A DNA stretch of 64,000 nt from Watersipora subatra (taxonomy: Eukaryota; Bryozoa; Gymnolaemata; Cheilostomatida; Watersiporidae): contig NC_088714.1 of assembly GCF_963576615.1 (NCBI RefSeq), positions 30,351,143 through 30,415,142 of the forward strand. The letters run 5' to 3'. Numbering within the stretch: position 1 is the first letter of the stretch; every line of letters starts with the position of its first letter. This document shows positions 11,310-23,859 of the stretch, one piece after another. The notes beneath the pieces are model-generated. The model was not told where the DNA came from and searched no databases. It worked only from the letters and a program-made list of their open reading frames with translations. Position numbers and translations under genes: made by a program.

Positions 11310-14300
11310 AACTTTAAAGCATGGAAATGTCATGCGTAACCCTGGGATGAGTTGCTGGATTCGTGACCGATGCGCCGACGTGCGCATGCGTGAAGAAATT
11401 TGCATAGTTCTTTGTCAGTAGATTAACCATCATAAATTAATCTTTCGTGCAAAATGATCTATTGAAAAATTTCACGGCGCCGAGATAAACAGCTTCATTG
11501 AGAGTGTTATCACAAGTAACATTGGAAACTATCGGCAGTAAGGGTAGCACGCTTTACCGAGTGTTTGTACATACTCTAAAGCAAATAGCCAATCAAAGGA
11601 AGTTTTAATGCTCTACAACGTTGTAAAAAGTTTACAAGATGTTGACAGTCAAGTGGTCGAACATGAGGGTGATTTTTTGCTGTTGGATATGAATACAGCT
11701 GCTCTCTTTGTTATAGCAAAGTGAATATATTGCATTTAAAATGACACAGACTTCTGAGAGATATATTTGTAAAACTCTTGAATCCAAGGCTAGATGTAGC
11801 ATTTTCCGGCCCGTTTAAAGTTACCCTCTAACTTGTTTAAATAAACATTCCGCGACTGAAATGAGACATATAATAGAGCTAGTTCGACCAAAGAAACCAA
11901 AGTTTTCTATACAGCACTTCTGCTAGATAGATTTCTCAGTCTATTATCTCTCTCGGTTTTAGAACTGCAGCTATAGCCTTTTGACTGTGTCACTGGATCG
12001 TTACATCATACAATGAGTATTTTTATCTTTGTAAACATCCTTCAGTCTAACATAAAGAGATCATATATTCTTTACACAGTCTCACTAAATTATTCATAAG
12101 CTAATGATTTCTGATAGTTCAAAGATGGAGATGCGTCAATAAGTGTAGATTGTTGTTTGTGTGAAGCAAATATGATCAAACATACCATTCCTAGTTTTTT
12201 TTCTCTCTTTCTCACAACGACTAGAGTATACAAAGGAGACAAACTCTCTTCTATTTGCATAATAGGTGTTTGGAAAATCTGGCTAGCAACACAAATATTT
12301 TCACCAACTTGCAACAATATCATTAGAATGTAGATATATGCACAGTGATTATGTAAGCTATACACCAGGCAGGCATCATGAGAAAGTCTACCCTAGTTTG
12401 TGACTGCACGCCATGCTTCCCGCAACTAGATTGACTATAAAAACCTACAGGTGTAAGTGATTTGGAAACAATAACATGACGGCAAGTTATAACGTGACCC
12501 TTTGCTTTATTGCTCTTTAATAGTCGAAGTGTAATAATACAAACCTGTAATTGTTTCAAGTAGCCAAAATAAACAGTAAAGTCGCCGAAATCCTTTCACC
12601 GAGTGCTAAAGGTGACTGATTTCCCACGTTTGAGAATTCCTACCTCCCCTTAGCTGAATTCAACTAATGAATACCCAATACTAAAACAATAAGGTTTCAT
12701 TAATGCAATTATCTGCTACGGGTTTGAATAAAACTTCCAGCTCAATGACCTTGATCAGTCAAGTAAAAGCGCTGACTTTACCAGCGAGTAATTAGCTGGT
12801 GAGCACAGATTGCGAAGCTGAAAAAAACATCCAGCTAAAATAATACTTCCTACAAAGAGATCAATCAAAGACAATAGATTGATATTGAGTATTGGAATGT
12901 TATTCTCTATTCATAGTAACAATGCTATTACTTATGTTATTTGTCTGTAAGGCATGAGTTAATCAGCAACGCTGCCAGCAGCGAATGCTGCCAAAGACTT
13001 GATTATCTTGAGCAAGTAAACTGGGTGTCCAAAACAATGGCTCAAAAGCATCTTGTTGACAAAGCCGTGTTCATTGAGTTCTTTTTTCAAGAGATAGAAG
13101 ATATCGATTAGAATGAACTGCATTTCTAGTGAAGACATTCAGCTCAGGAGACCACGGAATACCAAACATTCCTCTAATTGCGCTTGTTTCTATGGCTTAA
13201 TCATAATTAGAAGAACACTTTATCATGAATTACTCTTTAACACAGTTGAATAAACTAATACATTACTCCGATTGAGATTGAGGAAACATCTTAGAGTTAT
13301 CATAAAATATTTTGTATAGATTGGGGCTAATACCGCTCCAAATCATTAGCAACGCCACGGAAAGACCCGCGTTCTGTGTTTTAAAAATTAGCACAACAAA
13401 TGCACTAAAAACAAAGAAGTTTTGTTTTTAATGATAATAATTTTTAGAGTATTTTGATCAAGTTGAAAGCCAGTTGTTAGGAACAGCATCCTGTAAGGAC
13501 TATTGCTGTTTTACTTGAATGGCTTATAACTCACGCTCATCTCAAGCCATAGTTATTCTATTGACGTCACGCCGCAATCTACATTGCTTAAAACTTTCTA
13601 TATAATTACAAAAAAGAAAATGTTCGCAAGTTACACCAGATATAAAATGCTATAATGTTGTTTTACATTATAATATATTATGTTATATTTTATTTTGTTA
13701 ACTTGTAATATGCTATATTTAACATAATATATTTCACAATGCCATATATGTTTTATCACAAAATCAACAAGGTATGATAGTAAAGTCAAATTGTGTCATA
13801 TTGATCATATCAGCTGTCAACGATAGATTTATTAATGATTTTGCTGCCAAGTTACAGTCCATTACCATGAAAGCACATCATAACATCATTTTTGAATTTA
13901 AAATTTCATTCTAACAACTGATCACACGTTTCTGGCAGGAAAAACAGAAACAATTAAACACATACGTTGTCTAAAATTTAATGAGAGGATAAATCCTAAT
14001 AACACACTTTGGTCTAACTGTGACTGGGTGTATTGTTCAAAGGTATTTATTTGGAACTAATAAATATGTACAGAAAGATAGCATATTAGTCTCTGTCTAT
14101 GGTGATAATTCTATGATATGTCATGTGATGGTAATAAGTCTATGATATGTCTATGTGATAGTGATAAGAAGTGTAAAATTTAGCCAATAGCATTTTAGTT
14201 ATATAAAAGGATATTGCATCTCAGTGGCATCACGCTTCCTACACTTTTGGAGTTCTTGTAAGTTAATAAGCAGTAGTCTTATTATATAACAACATAGATT

Positions 14301-14550
14301 ACACGCCGGCAGCACATGAAATATTTTAATGCTATAGAGGCAGTTGAACAAGCAATGAAAAATTAACAAATATTATGGAGTACTTTCCAATAAGTCAGCA
14401 GACCTGTGCATATATTTTGGTGAAACTATAATTTTTATTTGTTTTAGCAGCTAACTTTGCCCATATACAATGTTTGCATTCCAATGATGTTTTAATTTAA
14501 ATACAATATAAGAAGTATTAGTTTTATAATAAAGCTGATAAGAATTTGTC
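11310..14550. other. Intergenic DNA, no supported gene
   Basis: I see no exon with family similarity, no RNA gene and no clear transposon ends. A CpG-rich patch near 11360-11395 contains TGCGCATGCGT, an NRF-1-like word. An AT-rich stretch lies at 13650-13760. Open frames around 12090-12560 look like chance. Confidence 0.4.
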
Positions 14551-14551
14551 A

Positions 14552-14597
14552 ACCAGACTCAGTTGCTGTTGAACCATAAACAGCAACTGAGTCTGGT
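14552..14597. repeat. Perfect 19-bp hairpin with 8-nt loop
   Basis: Left arm 14552-14570 (ACCAGACTCAGTTGCTGTT) and right arm 14579-14597 are exact reverse complements around the loop GAACCATA. It is not GC-rich and has no poly-T tail on either strand. It could be a fold-back relic or a small RNA hairpin. Confidence 0.85.
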
Positions 14598-14879
14598 AAA
14601 CAATAATGTTTGATTTACAAATACAAAACCTTGAGGTACTTCAATACGTCAGCTCGAAAATTATGACTCGTGGCAACTTCTATATTAAATCTGATACTTG
14701 ATTAAAATCACTTCTTGGTTGATGATTATAGTTCACAAAGTTACTAAAATATAAAAGTGACATAGTTGATAGTGCGCCTGGCCGCTATATATACCGTAAC
14801 TAAATAGTCTGTAAATACTCTGATGATATATCCAAGATTACTGGCTTTGGACTATTGTCAAGTATGTTGAAGTTCTCTA

Positions 14880-15160
14880 AACTCCATGGGTTGAACAGGT
14901 CGATAGAATACCTCAATACAAACTCACTCATCTCCTACTCCATGGAGTACTGGAGGAGGGCACAGGACAAAGGCAAAGGCTATGACTCCTCTTCAAAAAT
15001 GTTATAAAACTTTGAAGACTCTAGAATTAATCTCGCCATCTGGACAACCCGTTCTAAGGGTCGTGACAACTGGATGTCACGACTCCACTCTGGTCGCTTT
15101 CATAATACCAAGGCCAACCTTGAAGGTTTGCAACAGAAGCAACTAAAGTGCCATTGATGT
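14880..15160 (+). pseudogene. Decayed LINE (non-LTR retrotransposon) C-terminal fragment
   Basis: Translations in shifting frames give RIPQYKLTHLLLHGVLEEG, then FKNVIKL, then GRDNWMSRLHSGRFHN. These match the order of the C-terminal region that follows the reverse transcriptase in many LINEs (RxPK..LYGEL.xG; RxxDxxK; ADRxxWRxxVHxG). Frameshifts and stops show it is dead. Boundaries are approximate. Confidence 0.6.
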
Positions 15161-18159
15161 GAATTAATATTGATCTCTAACATTGTTCCTCATGGCAGAT
15201 GCATGCCAACACACATAGAGTACTCCGAATACAATGGGGGGTCTTGAGTATAAATCTATAATTAAGAACAGGAATTTTTAATTATAGCTTACGGTAAATT
15301 ATGTCTCAAACAGCAAGATAGTCGGTGTAAACGTGATTTTTCTACCTGTGCTCATTGGCAACACTTATTCTAGGTTCTAACCCATGAGCGACGTTGACAC
15401 ATACAAGTCAACTTTTTTGGCCTAAAGCAAGCAAAGTTAACTGTCTCACTAGATCTGCAACCAGAAACCATATAAATTTAAAGCCATTAGAGGGAAAATC
15501 GCTCATCCTATATGAAGTCTCATTACAATGGCAGCATCCTTGTGCCTCCTCTGAGATGATTTTAGCTACCCCAGAAGGTAGTAGAAATCGTCCAATCGTA
15601 TTCTTTTTTTCGCGTTTGAGAGCCTTGATCTTGATAGTACTTCGGCCCGAGTTTCCACTACTATCTTCACCCTTTTTAAGGCCCCTCACTCATGCAAAGG
15701 GTTGTTTGTTCTCAGTCTACGTTGTTTATTGCAATGATCTCTAGAGCTACAGTAAAAATGTTTACAGTAACTGTAAATAGGCTTTTGTGAAAAGTATGCT
15801 TTAAGAATGTTTAGCATAGTTCTACTTCATCATAGATAAAAGGAGAGCTTTAGTAGAGCAATAACAAGTCTTTCAGGGTGATACAAGATTAGTTAAATAC
15901 TGAATCTGCAAGTAGTGTCAATGGATGCTTTTGAGGCTCAGTGCCAATGAATGAACAACATATATCGGATAACTCTGAAAGGAGTGGGAGAAAACTCTGC
16001 TTTTATTAATTTGGACCGAATCCATTGAGAGGTCTGAACACTGACTGGCCCATACATAACAGTAAAATTGTGAAACTAGGACCACAGCTAGGAAATTGGT
16101 GCTTGCTGATCGGTTGAAAACTTGGCACAAACTGCTGCACTTTCTCTAAACATATTAACGCTGATTAAAGGAGTATATGTGCAACGAGGTTGAAGAGGAA
16201 AGGTCAAAGTTCAACTGAGTATGATTCACATCGAAGATTCACCTTTATTTTATATCAAATGCTCGGTGTAATCAATGTTCCAATTCAAATTATGGCGCAA
16301 TGGCCGCAGACAGGTAGTACTAATACAGGGGGCGCTTTAATATTGGCAACTTGCCTCCTTTGCTGCCAGTTAATAAAACGGTCAAAAAGTGTAAGCCACA
16401 AAAGGGCTGGATAGAACAAGATATCGTAATTACTTCACTGAATTACTTCACATTAACTACCAACAAAGAGAGTTCTTCATTGGCAATCTTGAATTTTTTA
16501 CTTCTTGACATCAGTTGACAACCTTTTAGAATGTTTAACTGCTTCTCATCACTTTTGCTAATATATTGTTTGATATTTTTTTCACTGTTTACATAACAAA
16601 ATAATATACCAAAATATATAATACAAATATAATACAAATATATTCGTGTATTTATTAGTCTCAATGGAACTGGTTTGAATTTTAATTTTTGTCATTAATA
16701 ATAACCAAACTCTGTTTTTCACTTGTCAAACACTGAACCGCATCTCTGGCTCTTTTTAGAAGTAACTGAAATAAATTTTTCTACCAGCTGTTCTTGGTTG
16801 TTAATAGCGTAAAATTGAAAAAAATCACTTCACAAAAGAGTTAAAGAATTGAGATTGCATTGAAAAATACAGATTCATCATCTGATTTCGATACAAGAGT
16901 TGCCTTCTCATTGTTAGCTACTTGTCAGTTTGATTTGCTGTCATTAGATGGTGAACTTCAGGCCTTGCCACCTTCAGTAAAGTGCTTACAATGATGATTG
17001 CGTAGGAGAACATAGGACTAAAAATGTAAGATCTATTTACGACCAGATGATACTATTTGAGTTAAATATGTGCGGTGTGTCGAAGTAAAATAGATTATCT
17101 AATATTTTATCAAGTTTTAACAATTAAGTGCAACTTGCAATTAAACTTGCAAGTTTTATAATTTACTTGCAACGTTTTACCTACTAAACTTTGAAAAAAA
17201 TGATCTTGATTAAAAAGATCTAGAGCAACAAGTATAGACATTGTAATTATCTCTAACATGGTTATTTTCCTAGTGTTACCTTATAACTATAGAAATCAAT
17301 AAACAATGACATTATAGTCGCAATGTTATTAATTACATTGGTGCTAATAATAGCTGAAGCTGGTGAGACTCTGAGATCATGCAAAAGTCATTGAGCATTT
17401 ATTTTTAGCTTCCTTGAGAGTTCATTGTAGACCTAAAGTTAACAAATTCAATTCAATACTTTAAACAAAAGTCATGTTGAGCATAAGTCATCTCATGCTT
17501 AGTTTTGTGTAATTCATTCGATTTATAGTCATTGCAAGATTTTTTTATCTCATTGTTTTTTTACTCTTAGCCTGACTTTGACACTACCAAATCTCTTTCT
17601 ATGTGAGCCTATTAATGTGTTTTAAATTTTGCTGAAGCTAGCTCTGGTCTAACTTGCTCTGATCTAGTTTGAAACATGGCCAAACATGGCAGTGCTGAGT
17701 TGTCTGTAAATGGTTTTAGGCTCAACTGAACATCATTAGCCAGAGAAATAATAATCATATTGTACCTATGAAATGAAAAATGTATTATTTGTACAGTTTG
17801 AATGCAACTTTGCTATATAACTGTATAACTCGTATAACTAGTAGCTCGACAAAGAAACTGCTTTTAAAATTTTCATTTGAGCTGGAGTTGTCTCCTTAAT
17901 TACTTGTAAGAAAGATACAAAATCCATTATGGTACCCATTTTATAAAACCTTATTTTTTACAGCAAGTTATTTTATTATTTTTTATATAACTTTATGTTG
18001 TTACACAGACAACTTTGTATAATTTATCAACTAGTTCCATTATGGATTTTGAATATGGTCTTACAAAAAGGAAGACAACTTCAATATATAAATACCTTCG
18101 GCTTGACATCGGAAAGTTTTGATCACGTGTAACAACATGACCTTAGAGGTCAGGGCAGA
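15161..18159. other. Intergenic DNA, no supported gene
   Basis: Overlapping open frames on both strands at 15394-15744 have no similarity I recognise and no splice or poly(A) context. A small inverted repeat pairs AAAATCCATTATGG near 17930 with its complement near 18035. Nothing else stands out. Confidence 0.4.
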
Positions 18160-18336
18160 GCTATTGCGCTAGATTATTACTGCGAGGAGAACAACTTTTT
18201 ATTTATGCTCATGAAAGCTGCAAAAGTAAGGTATAACGCAATATTAATAATTGTGTGGCATAGCAACAAATCTTTTACACTTGCATGTATTTGCTACGGA
18301 GTTAAAAAACTCTACAAACCCATTTTTCTTGATTAT
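18160..18336 (+). repeat. Dispersed repeat, copy 1
   Basis: This roughly 175-bp stretch (from GCTATTGCGCTAGAT through TTTATGCTCATGAAAGCTGC to CTCTACAAACCCATTT) recurs with a few substitutions at 22763-22926 inside the LTR retrotransposon. The class is unknown; no ORF is shared between the copies. Confidence 0.7.
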
Positions 18337-19037
18337 GTTAAAATATACTTTCCGACGCAATGGAATCAAATAGTTTATTATTTAACCCGTTTGTGTGTTG
18401 AAAAAGTTTATTCTGGAGGATTTAAATTATTTTCTGTAAATAGATAAACTTAAAAAATGTCCACGCTTTTCTTATAGTTCAAATTGCGTATCAAGTATCG
18501 AGAACGTCAAGATCGTAGTACAGGGCTGCTCGTATCCCAGTGACTCGTAAAATAGAAACATTACATATTTATTAATGCTCAGTTATTAATTTTGGGTAGT
18601 TTATTTACTGTAGGAAATATTAGCATCTTATTATATGCGTACTACCAGGTTAAGGTTAGCGATCACAATAATTGTTGAGCTGACAGATAAATTTTGAGTT
18701 GGTATCATTTTTTACAAAATATCAGCTCACAGGCTAACATCTACTATGGATTTTAAAATATTTTTTATGCAGCTTATCACATATTTTTCTAACCTGATTC
18801 TGCTGTTTTGAAAAACTAGATGTTCATATCATTTCATATATTGTATAGGTCATTCTTTTGAATTTGAGTTAACATGTATTGACCTTTTAGATGAGTTACT
18901 ATAGCAGTATATTGAAAAAATACTGTAAAGTTATTAAATTTTATTTATGGATAGCAAAAGGTTGTTGTGTGAGTTTGCAAATTTGAATTAACGACTCAAT
19001 TATAGAACCTGGATTGCCAAATTCTGTTCTTCCACCG

Positions 19038-19080
19038 TGTGTAGCTATGATATGAAGATTGAGGTTGAGTGTTCTAGGCC
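19038..19080 (-). repeat. 3' LTR, displaced terminal piece
   Basis: Matches the start of the other LTR (24720-24762): both run ATGATATGAAG, GAGGTTGAGTGTTCTAGGCC. It marks the outer end of the retrotransposon. Confidence 0.85.
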
Positions 19081-20188
19081 CTGAAGTAAACTTAGGGCAA
19101 TTTCTAAACCAGGCCAAGCAAAAACTGATGCTTGGTTATAATAGCTTAAGCACCCCTAATTTAGCTATACTTCCGTCACTGCCAGCGTAAAAGCCATTAA
19201 TACTGACTTGCTATCACACAGCCTATAGCAGACTGTGATTATACGAACGCAACCCCGACCAGAGCCGATAAATCAGACTCTGTATAACAGCCGATAGCAG
19301 ACGGTGTATATACCAGTGCAACTCCAACAAGAGCCGATAATACAGACTCTATACATTACAGCCGATAGCAGACTGTATATATACCAGCACCACTCCAACA
19401 AGAGCCGATAAATCAGACTATATATACTACAGCTGATAGCAGACGATGTATATACCAGTGCAACTCTAACAAAAGCCGATAGATGCAGACTCTATACACA
19501 GTCGATAGCAGACTGTATATATACCAGCGCAACGCCAACAAGAGCCAATAAATCAGACTCTATAACAGCCGATAGCAGACTGTATATATACTAGCACACC
19601 TTTTAAGCCAATCTGTCTAAGTTACAAAAGAGATGTGTTGTACTTGCATAAATTTATTGTGATATCAAAGTATGCCTCACCATACTAGCCAAGTCTCGAC
19701 TGCTCCTCAAATGCAAAAACAACTGTTTATATAAGCAGGCAGAAGCAAACACAACATATGATCGGTGGTTACAAGTAGTTGAAATTTGTAGGTCAAAACA
19801 GCAGTTACATTTTGCTATATTTTTGTAATACACTAATTAATATGGAAAAAGAGTTGATAATAAAACAAAGAACCAACGAATATTCTTTCTTGAAGTTCAT
19901 AGAATTTGCTGCTTGTAAGTCCAAGATAGCAGGTGCCTTATAATACCTTTAGCGATCGCATTTTAGCTTGCATTTATTTCATTCTTCATTAGCCGTGGGA
20001 ACATGTCATAATTTGAATTCTTTAACTAGATAAACAAACTCTGATTGACTCGCTAGTGTAGTTTTAGCCTTTACTCCCATCCTTTCTTCGGCCCTTCTCA
20101 GTGCCACCGACAGTTAATGAGTTGTCCTTTTGCTTTAGTGATGGAAAGTCTTTTTCGTAAATTTTACGCAAATTTACTACAGCCCCAC
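19081..20188. mobile_element. 1.1-kb insertion inside the 3' LTR
   Basis: Absent from the other LTR, so it was inserted later. Its ends are weak inverted repeats (CTGAAGTAAACTT against CTGTAGTAAATTT). It carries a satellite array at 19205-19600 and no ORF of note. The subterminal tandem array and small TIRs suggest a non-autonomous DNA element. The exact ends are ambiguous by a few bases because of C runs. Confidence 0.65.
19205..19600. repeat. Satellite-like tandem array, about 60-65 bp unit
   Basis: About six diverged copies built from CAGCCGATAGCAGACTGTAT, ATACCAGYGCAACTCCAAC and AAGAGCCGATAAATCAGACT blocks. The unit length varies because of small indels. The core GCCGATARCAGAC appears twice per unit in related form. 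Confidence 0.85.
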
Positions 20189-20360
20189 ACTCAGGGTAGA
20201 GTTGAAATTACTTTTTGATAATAATTTGTGAGTCTTTTTTGGGGATGTCCAGTCCAAAGAAAGCTATGCGCATGCGCACTAATACATTAGTAGTAAAAAC
20301 GACTTGCTATACAAAACAGTAATATGCCGAAACAATAATAATACAATGTAATCCGCAACA
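20189..20360 (-). repeat. 3' LTR, larger part (split by an insertion)
   Basis: Matches 24776-24937. The remaining 43 bp of this LTR (19038-19080, TGTGTAGCTATGATATGAAG and following) are displaced by about 1.1 kb of inserted DNA. Confidence 0.85.
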
Positions 20361-20369
20361 TCCTCTCTT
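20361..20369 (-). other. Polypurine tract of the retrotransposon
   Basis: AAGAGAGGA on the minus strand, immediately before the 3' LTR. This is the expected site for plus-strand priming and confirms element orientation. Confidence 0.7.
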
Positions 20370-21053
20370 ATTCAAAGTACACAAAGCAACTAAATTAAGC
20401 TATGCTTGTCTCTAGATTGTCTACGCTGCTGGTGCTACTCTAAAGCATGTAAGAGTTACATATAAAAAATTAGTGGTATGGCGAGCCTAAAAACTGACCA
20501 GTGAAAAGCTCAACAATACTAAAATGAACCATGTGCTGAGTATATAATAGGAGTAAAGCTTCAACAGGAGTACAGATTTAGTGTCAACTAGTCACTCCGC
20601 TTATACAACTATCTGACATCTACTGGAGTTTGTTCTTTTGCTCTTGATTGACGGACAGGTACCTTCCGCTCAGTCCCAGTTACAGGAAGATCTGAAATCA
20701 CTGTCTCTTGTTGAACTTCTCCAGATTGTCCCATTGTGTTTCGGCTCAACTGCCTATATATTTCACTGCCCTAAATCTCTCCTATTCCTTTGCACAAGGT
20801 CCTCGTCTACCTGAACACTATATGTCCTTCCCCGTGGTTGTTTAAGGACTCTCGCTTTCATCCATTCCCTGCGATGTTGTCTGTAGTCTTTCACAAATAC
20901 TGGCTCTCTTTGTAGTTGTTTCAGATTCTTAGCACCCTTATTATACTGCTCCTGTTCCCTCAAGCGTTTGTGCTGTTTCTCAGCATGGCTTCTACTTTCT
21001 TCTGTAGTTGAATTTTCTACCTTTTGTGGGACTGTGAATTTGTGGAGTAACCT

Positions 21054-21974
21054 CTAAGTGGGACTGGTAGCCATCTCTTCTGTTGTAGTGTTACGGTACT
21101 CGAGAAGTGCCATATATAGGTAATCACATCTACAGAGTAGTCTCTTAATCATTTTGGTAGCTGCCTTCACCTTTCCATTTGATTCGGGCGTGCTTGAAGT
21201 ATATTCAAATGCCGATGACTGAAAAAACTTGGAGACGAGGTGTGACATAAACTGGGGGCCATTATCACTGTGTACAATCACAGGAACTCCCCATCGGGCA
21301 AAAGACTGCTTAATGGCCATGACTACCTCTTCCGTCCCTCGATGCTCATGTTCTTCAGACTTCATGAAATCAGAAGTGTAGTCAACCATCATCACAGAGT
21401 GGTGGTTGGCTTGCTCAAATAAGTCCACCCCAACCTTTGTTCATGGTTTTGATGTGATTTTGTCATGATTTTGTAGATCTTCTTTAACTTGTTTGGAAAA
21501 ATCTTTGATGCATGTTTGACAGGATTGCAGCATGTTACATACATCATTAGTGAGAGGTAGTCACTACATTGTCAGTCGAGCTCTTCTTAGAGTCGCATTA
21601 AATCATAGGTGAGCCATGTGCAGCTTTTGCAGGATTTCTGTCTGCATGCTCAAAGGCACAAAAACTCTGGTTCCTTTAAAAACGAGCCTCTGTTTGACCG
21701 TAAGTTCATCTCTAAACTAGTGATATGCTCTCAATGACTGAGAAAGAGTCCCAGTGTCTACCAAGATATAGGAGATCAGCTCTTGCAGCTGATTGTCATT
21801 TTTAGCTGCTTTCCATAGGCGATGATACTCCGGAGTTAAGAAAGGAAGGTCCTCAAGAGCCTCTGCCACTAATAACATGTCTGAATGGGCCACCTGTGCC
21901 ACTGGGGGTTTCATGTGAGAGCCTCGAGACAGCATGTCTGCGGTTAGCTGCCCTTTTCCAGGTTTCCAAAGCAC
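21054..21974 (-). pseudogene. Integrase remnant (Gypsy type)
   Basis: The core shows MMVDYTSDF (first Asp), VIVHSDNGPQFMS (second Asp) and STPESNGKVKAATKM. Relatives usually have NGKAE at the last site, so the catalytic Glu appears lost (Lys instead). 21717-21974 gives the linker seen before Gypsy integrases, with NxxADMLSR. The frame is broken by stops between the parts. Confidence 0.8.
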
Positions 21975-23440
21975 TTTTAACTCTGCGTACCTTTGCGAAG
22001 TGAGCAGACAAGCTTGAACTCACCTGGTTGCTTTGTGGATAGACTTTCTAAAAATAGTCTCCAAAGGTTGGTAGTCTGTCTGTACTGTCACATTCAGGTG
22101 TTCGAATACAAACTGGTCATTTATGAAAGCATAGCATAGTTTAATGATCGAGATACATATGTCACTGGCTTTCCGTGCTGTAGAAAAACTGCTCCTAGAC
22201 CGGCCATTGACACATTTGTCTCAATGACTTCTGATGACTTCACATCAAAGTATTGTCATGTCTAGGCTTTGCTGAGCATCTCCTTCAGTTTGGAAAGTGC
22301 TTCTTGATGGGTATCTTCTTACACCAAATCTTTTTTGTTTACCAGAAGTCTTAAAAGCTCCAGCTCTGCTGATAGATTTAGAACAAACTTTGACATGTAG
22401 GTCACATGCCCCAAGAAGCGCTTAACCCCTTCTGGTGCTGTTGGTCAATCCATCTTGGAAATGGTTTTGACCTTTTTAGGATCTGGCTTTAACCCATTTG
22501 ACGTGAGCACATGGCCAATGTACGGCAGTTTATCCTCAAGAAACTTACATTTGTCCTTGTTCAGTCTCGGACCCATTTTTTCTGACACATTCCAGCAGAT
22601 CCCTCAAGTTGTAGTCATGTTCCTTCTGGTCTCGGCCATATACTAGTATGTCATCAGCTACCACGTTACTTCTTCTAGCCCTACAAGAGTGTCAGCCAGC
22701 CTTCTCTGAAAATCCTCTGGTGTACTGGATATGCCAAATGATATCCTCGCAATAATAATCTAGCTATTGTGCTAGATAATTATTGCGAGGAAAGCAACTT
22801 TTTATTTATGCTCATGAAAGCTGCAAAAATAAGGTATAACACAATATTAATAGTTGTGTGGCATAGCAACAAATTTTTACATCTGCATGTATTTGCTACG
22901 CAGTTACAAAACTCTACAAACCCATTTGGTTTGTAGTTTTGTAACTGTAGAACTCCAATTGGGTACTTGTAGTGCCCATTTGGAGTTCAGAAGGTAGTTA
23001 ATTTTGTTGATTCATCTTATAATTTGACTTGTTGGAAACCAGTTTTAGCATCAGAGAAGGAGAAATATCTGGCAGCATTCAATTGAGGCAACACATCTTC
23101 AAGGGTTGGCATGGGTATGTGATTTTTCTTGATGGCTTTGTTCAGATTTTGTGGGTCAATGCAAAGATACACTGTCCCATTAGGCTTTCTGACAGGCTGC
23201 ATATGACTGATCCAACCGGTTGGGGTATCTACTGTTGTTATACCTCTACGTTGCTCTAGCCAGCTTAGTTTTTTCATGATTCATGACATTCTCTTTAATC
23301 ACTAGCGGTATCTTCCGTGAGCATACCTGTACTGGTCTCATGATAGCATCAAGCTCAAGTCTCAGTCCTTGAAAAACATCCTCATATTCTTGCAGTAAAA
23401 TATCAACTTCAGGTGTATGATCCCTTGATCTAAGCATGTT
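21975..23440 (-). pseudogene. Reverse transcriptase and RNase H remnant
   Basis: In order: ITTVDTPTGWISHMQPVRKP, LCIDPQNLNKAIKKNHIPMP and YFSFSDAKTGFQQVKL at about 23277-23017, then the active-site box ADDILVYGR near 22665-22631. TVQTDYQPLETIFRKS near 22090-22030 is the RNase H segment. An insertion splits the RT between the second and third blocks. Several stops are present. Confidence 0.85.
22745..22965. repeat. Dispersed repeat, copy 2, inserted in the RT region
   Basis: Matches 18160-18336. Here it is bounded by fold-backs: CCTCGCAATAATAATCTAGC pairs with GCTAGATAATTATTGCGAGG (22745-22790), and AGTTACAAAAC...CAAACC pairs with GGTTTGTAGTTTTGTAACT (22902-22946). RT coding sequence resumes on both sides, so it is a later insertion. 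Confidence 0.65.
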
Positions 23441-23449
23441 GTGGCTGAC

Positions 23450-23660
23450 AACAAGCTGGGCTGAGCTCTGCTAATTACCAGCAATTTGAGTTTATGGGTA
23501 GTGCCGCTTCCATCTAAAGCTTTCAGGAGACACCAACCTAGTGGCGTACATACTAAACCATCGTAGACAGTCATTTGGGTTGTAGTCTTCTGCAGATTTG
23601 GTTTTCTCAACAATCCGTGGTCGCGGTCTCAGACAAAATGTTGCATCTGACGCCAGTGCT
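23450..23660 (-). pseudogene. Retropepsin-like protease remnant
   Basis: LRKPNLQKTTTQMTVYDG, then THKLKLLVIS and TCLDQGIIHLK follow the pattern of the C-terminal half of Gypsy proteases (T.YxG, H.L.F.V, LG...C..L). The catalytic D[ST]G is not clearly preserved. Confidence 0.5.
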
Positions 23661-23859
23661 CAGCTGAAACTCCAAAACTGTTTTCAGTTGACCCGTGGTA
23701 ACATCGAAAAAGACCAGTAGCTTTCTTCCTTGTCGCTTGATAGATAGATTTGCTCAGTTCTTCATCCGGAGAGTAGTTCCAAGTAGTACAAGTAGTGCTT
23801 GGTGGGCTTTTTCCCTTTTAGGTTTGTCTTTCTTTTCCTCTCTTGTTCGCCGCTTAGAC

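Noticed and set aside
12090-12559. Two overlapping minus-strand frames
   Set aside because: No domain, no acceptor or donor consistent between them, low-complexity AT-rich setting.
15394-15744. Overlapping open frames on both strands
   Set aside because: No recognisable family, no splice or poly(A) context; two-strand openness suggests chance.
18205-18447. Plus-strand 80-aa frame
   Set aside because: It starts inside the dispersed repeat and is not kept open in the second copy at 22790.
19205-19600. CRISPR-like spaced repeats
   Set aside because: Units are contiguous and diverged with no unique spacers; eukaryotic satellite inside a mobile element.
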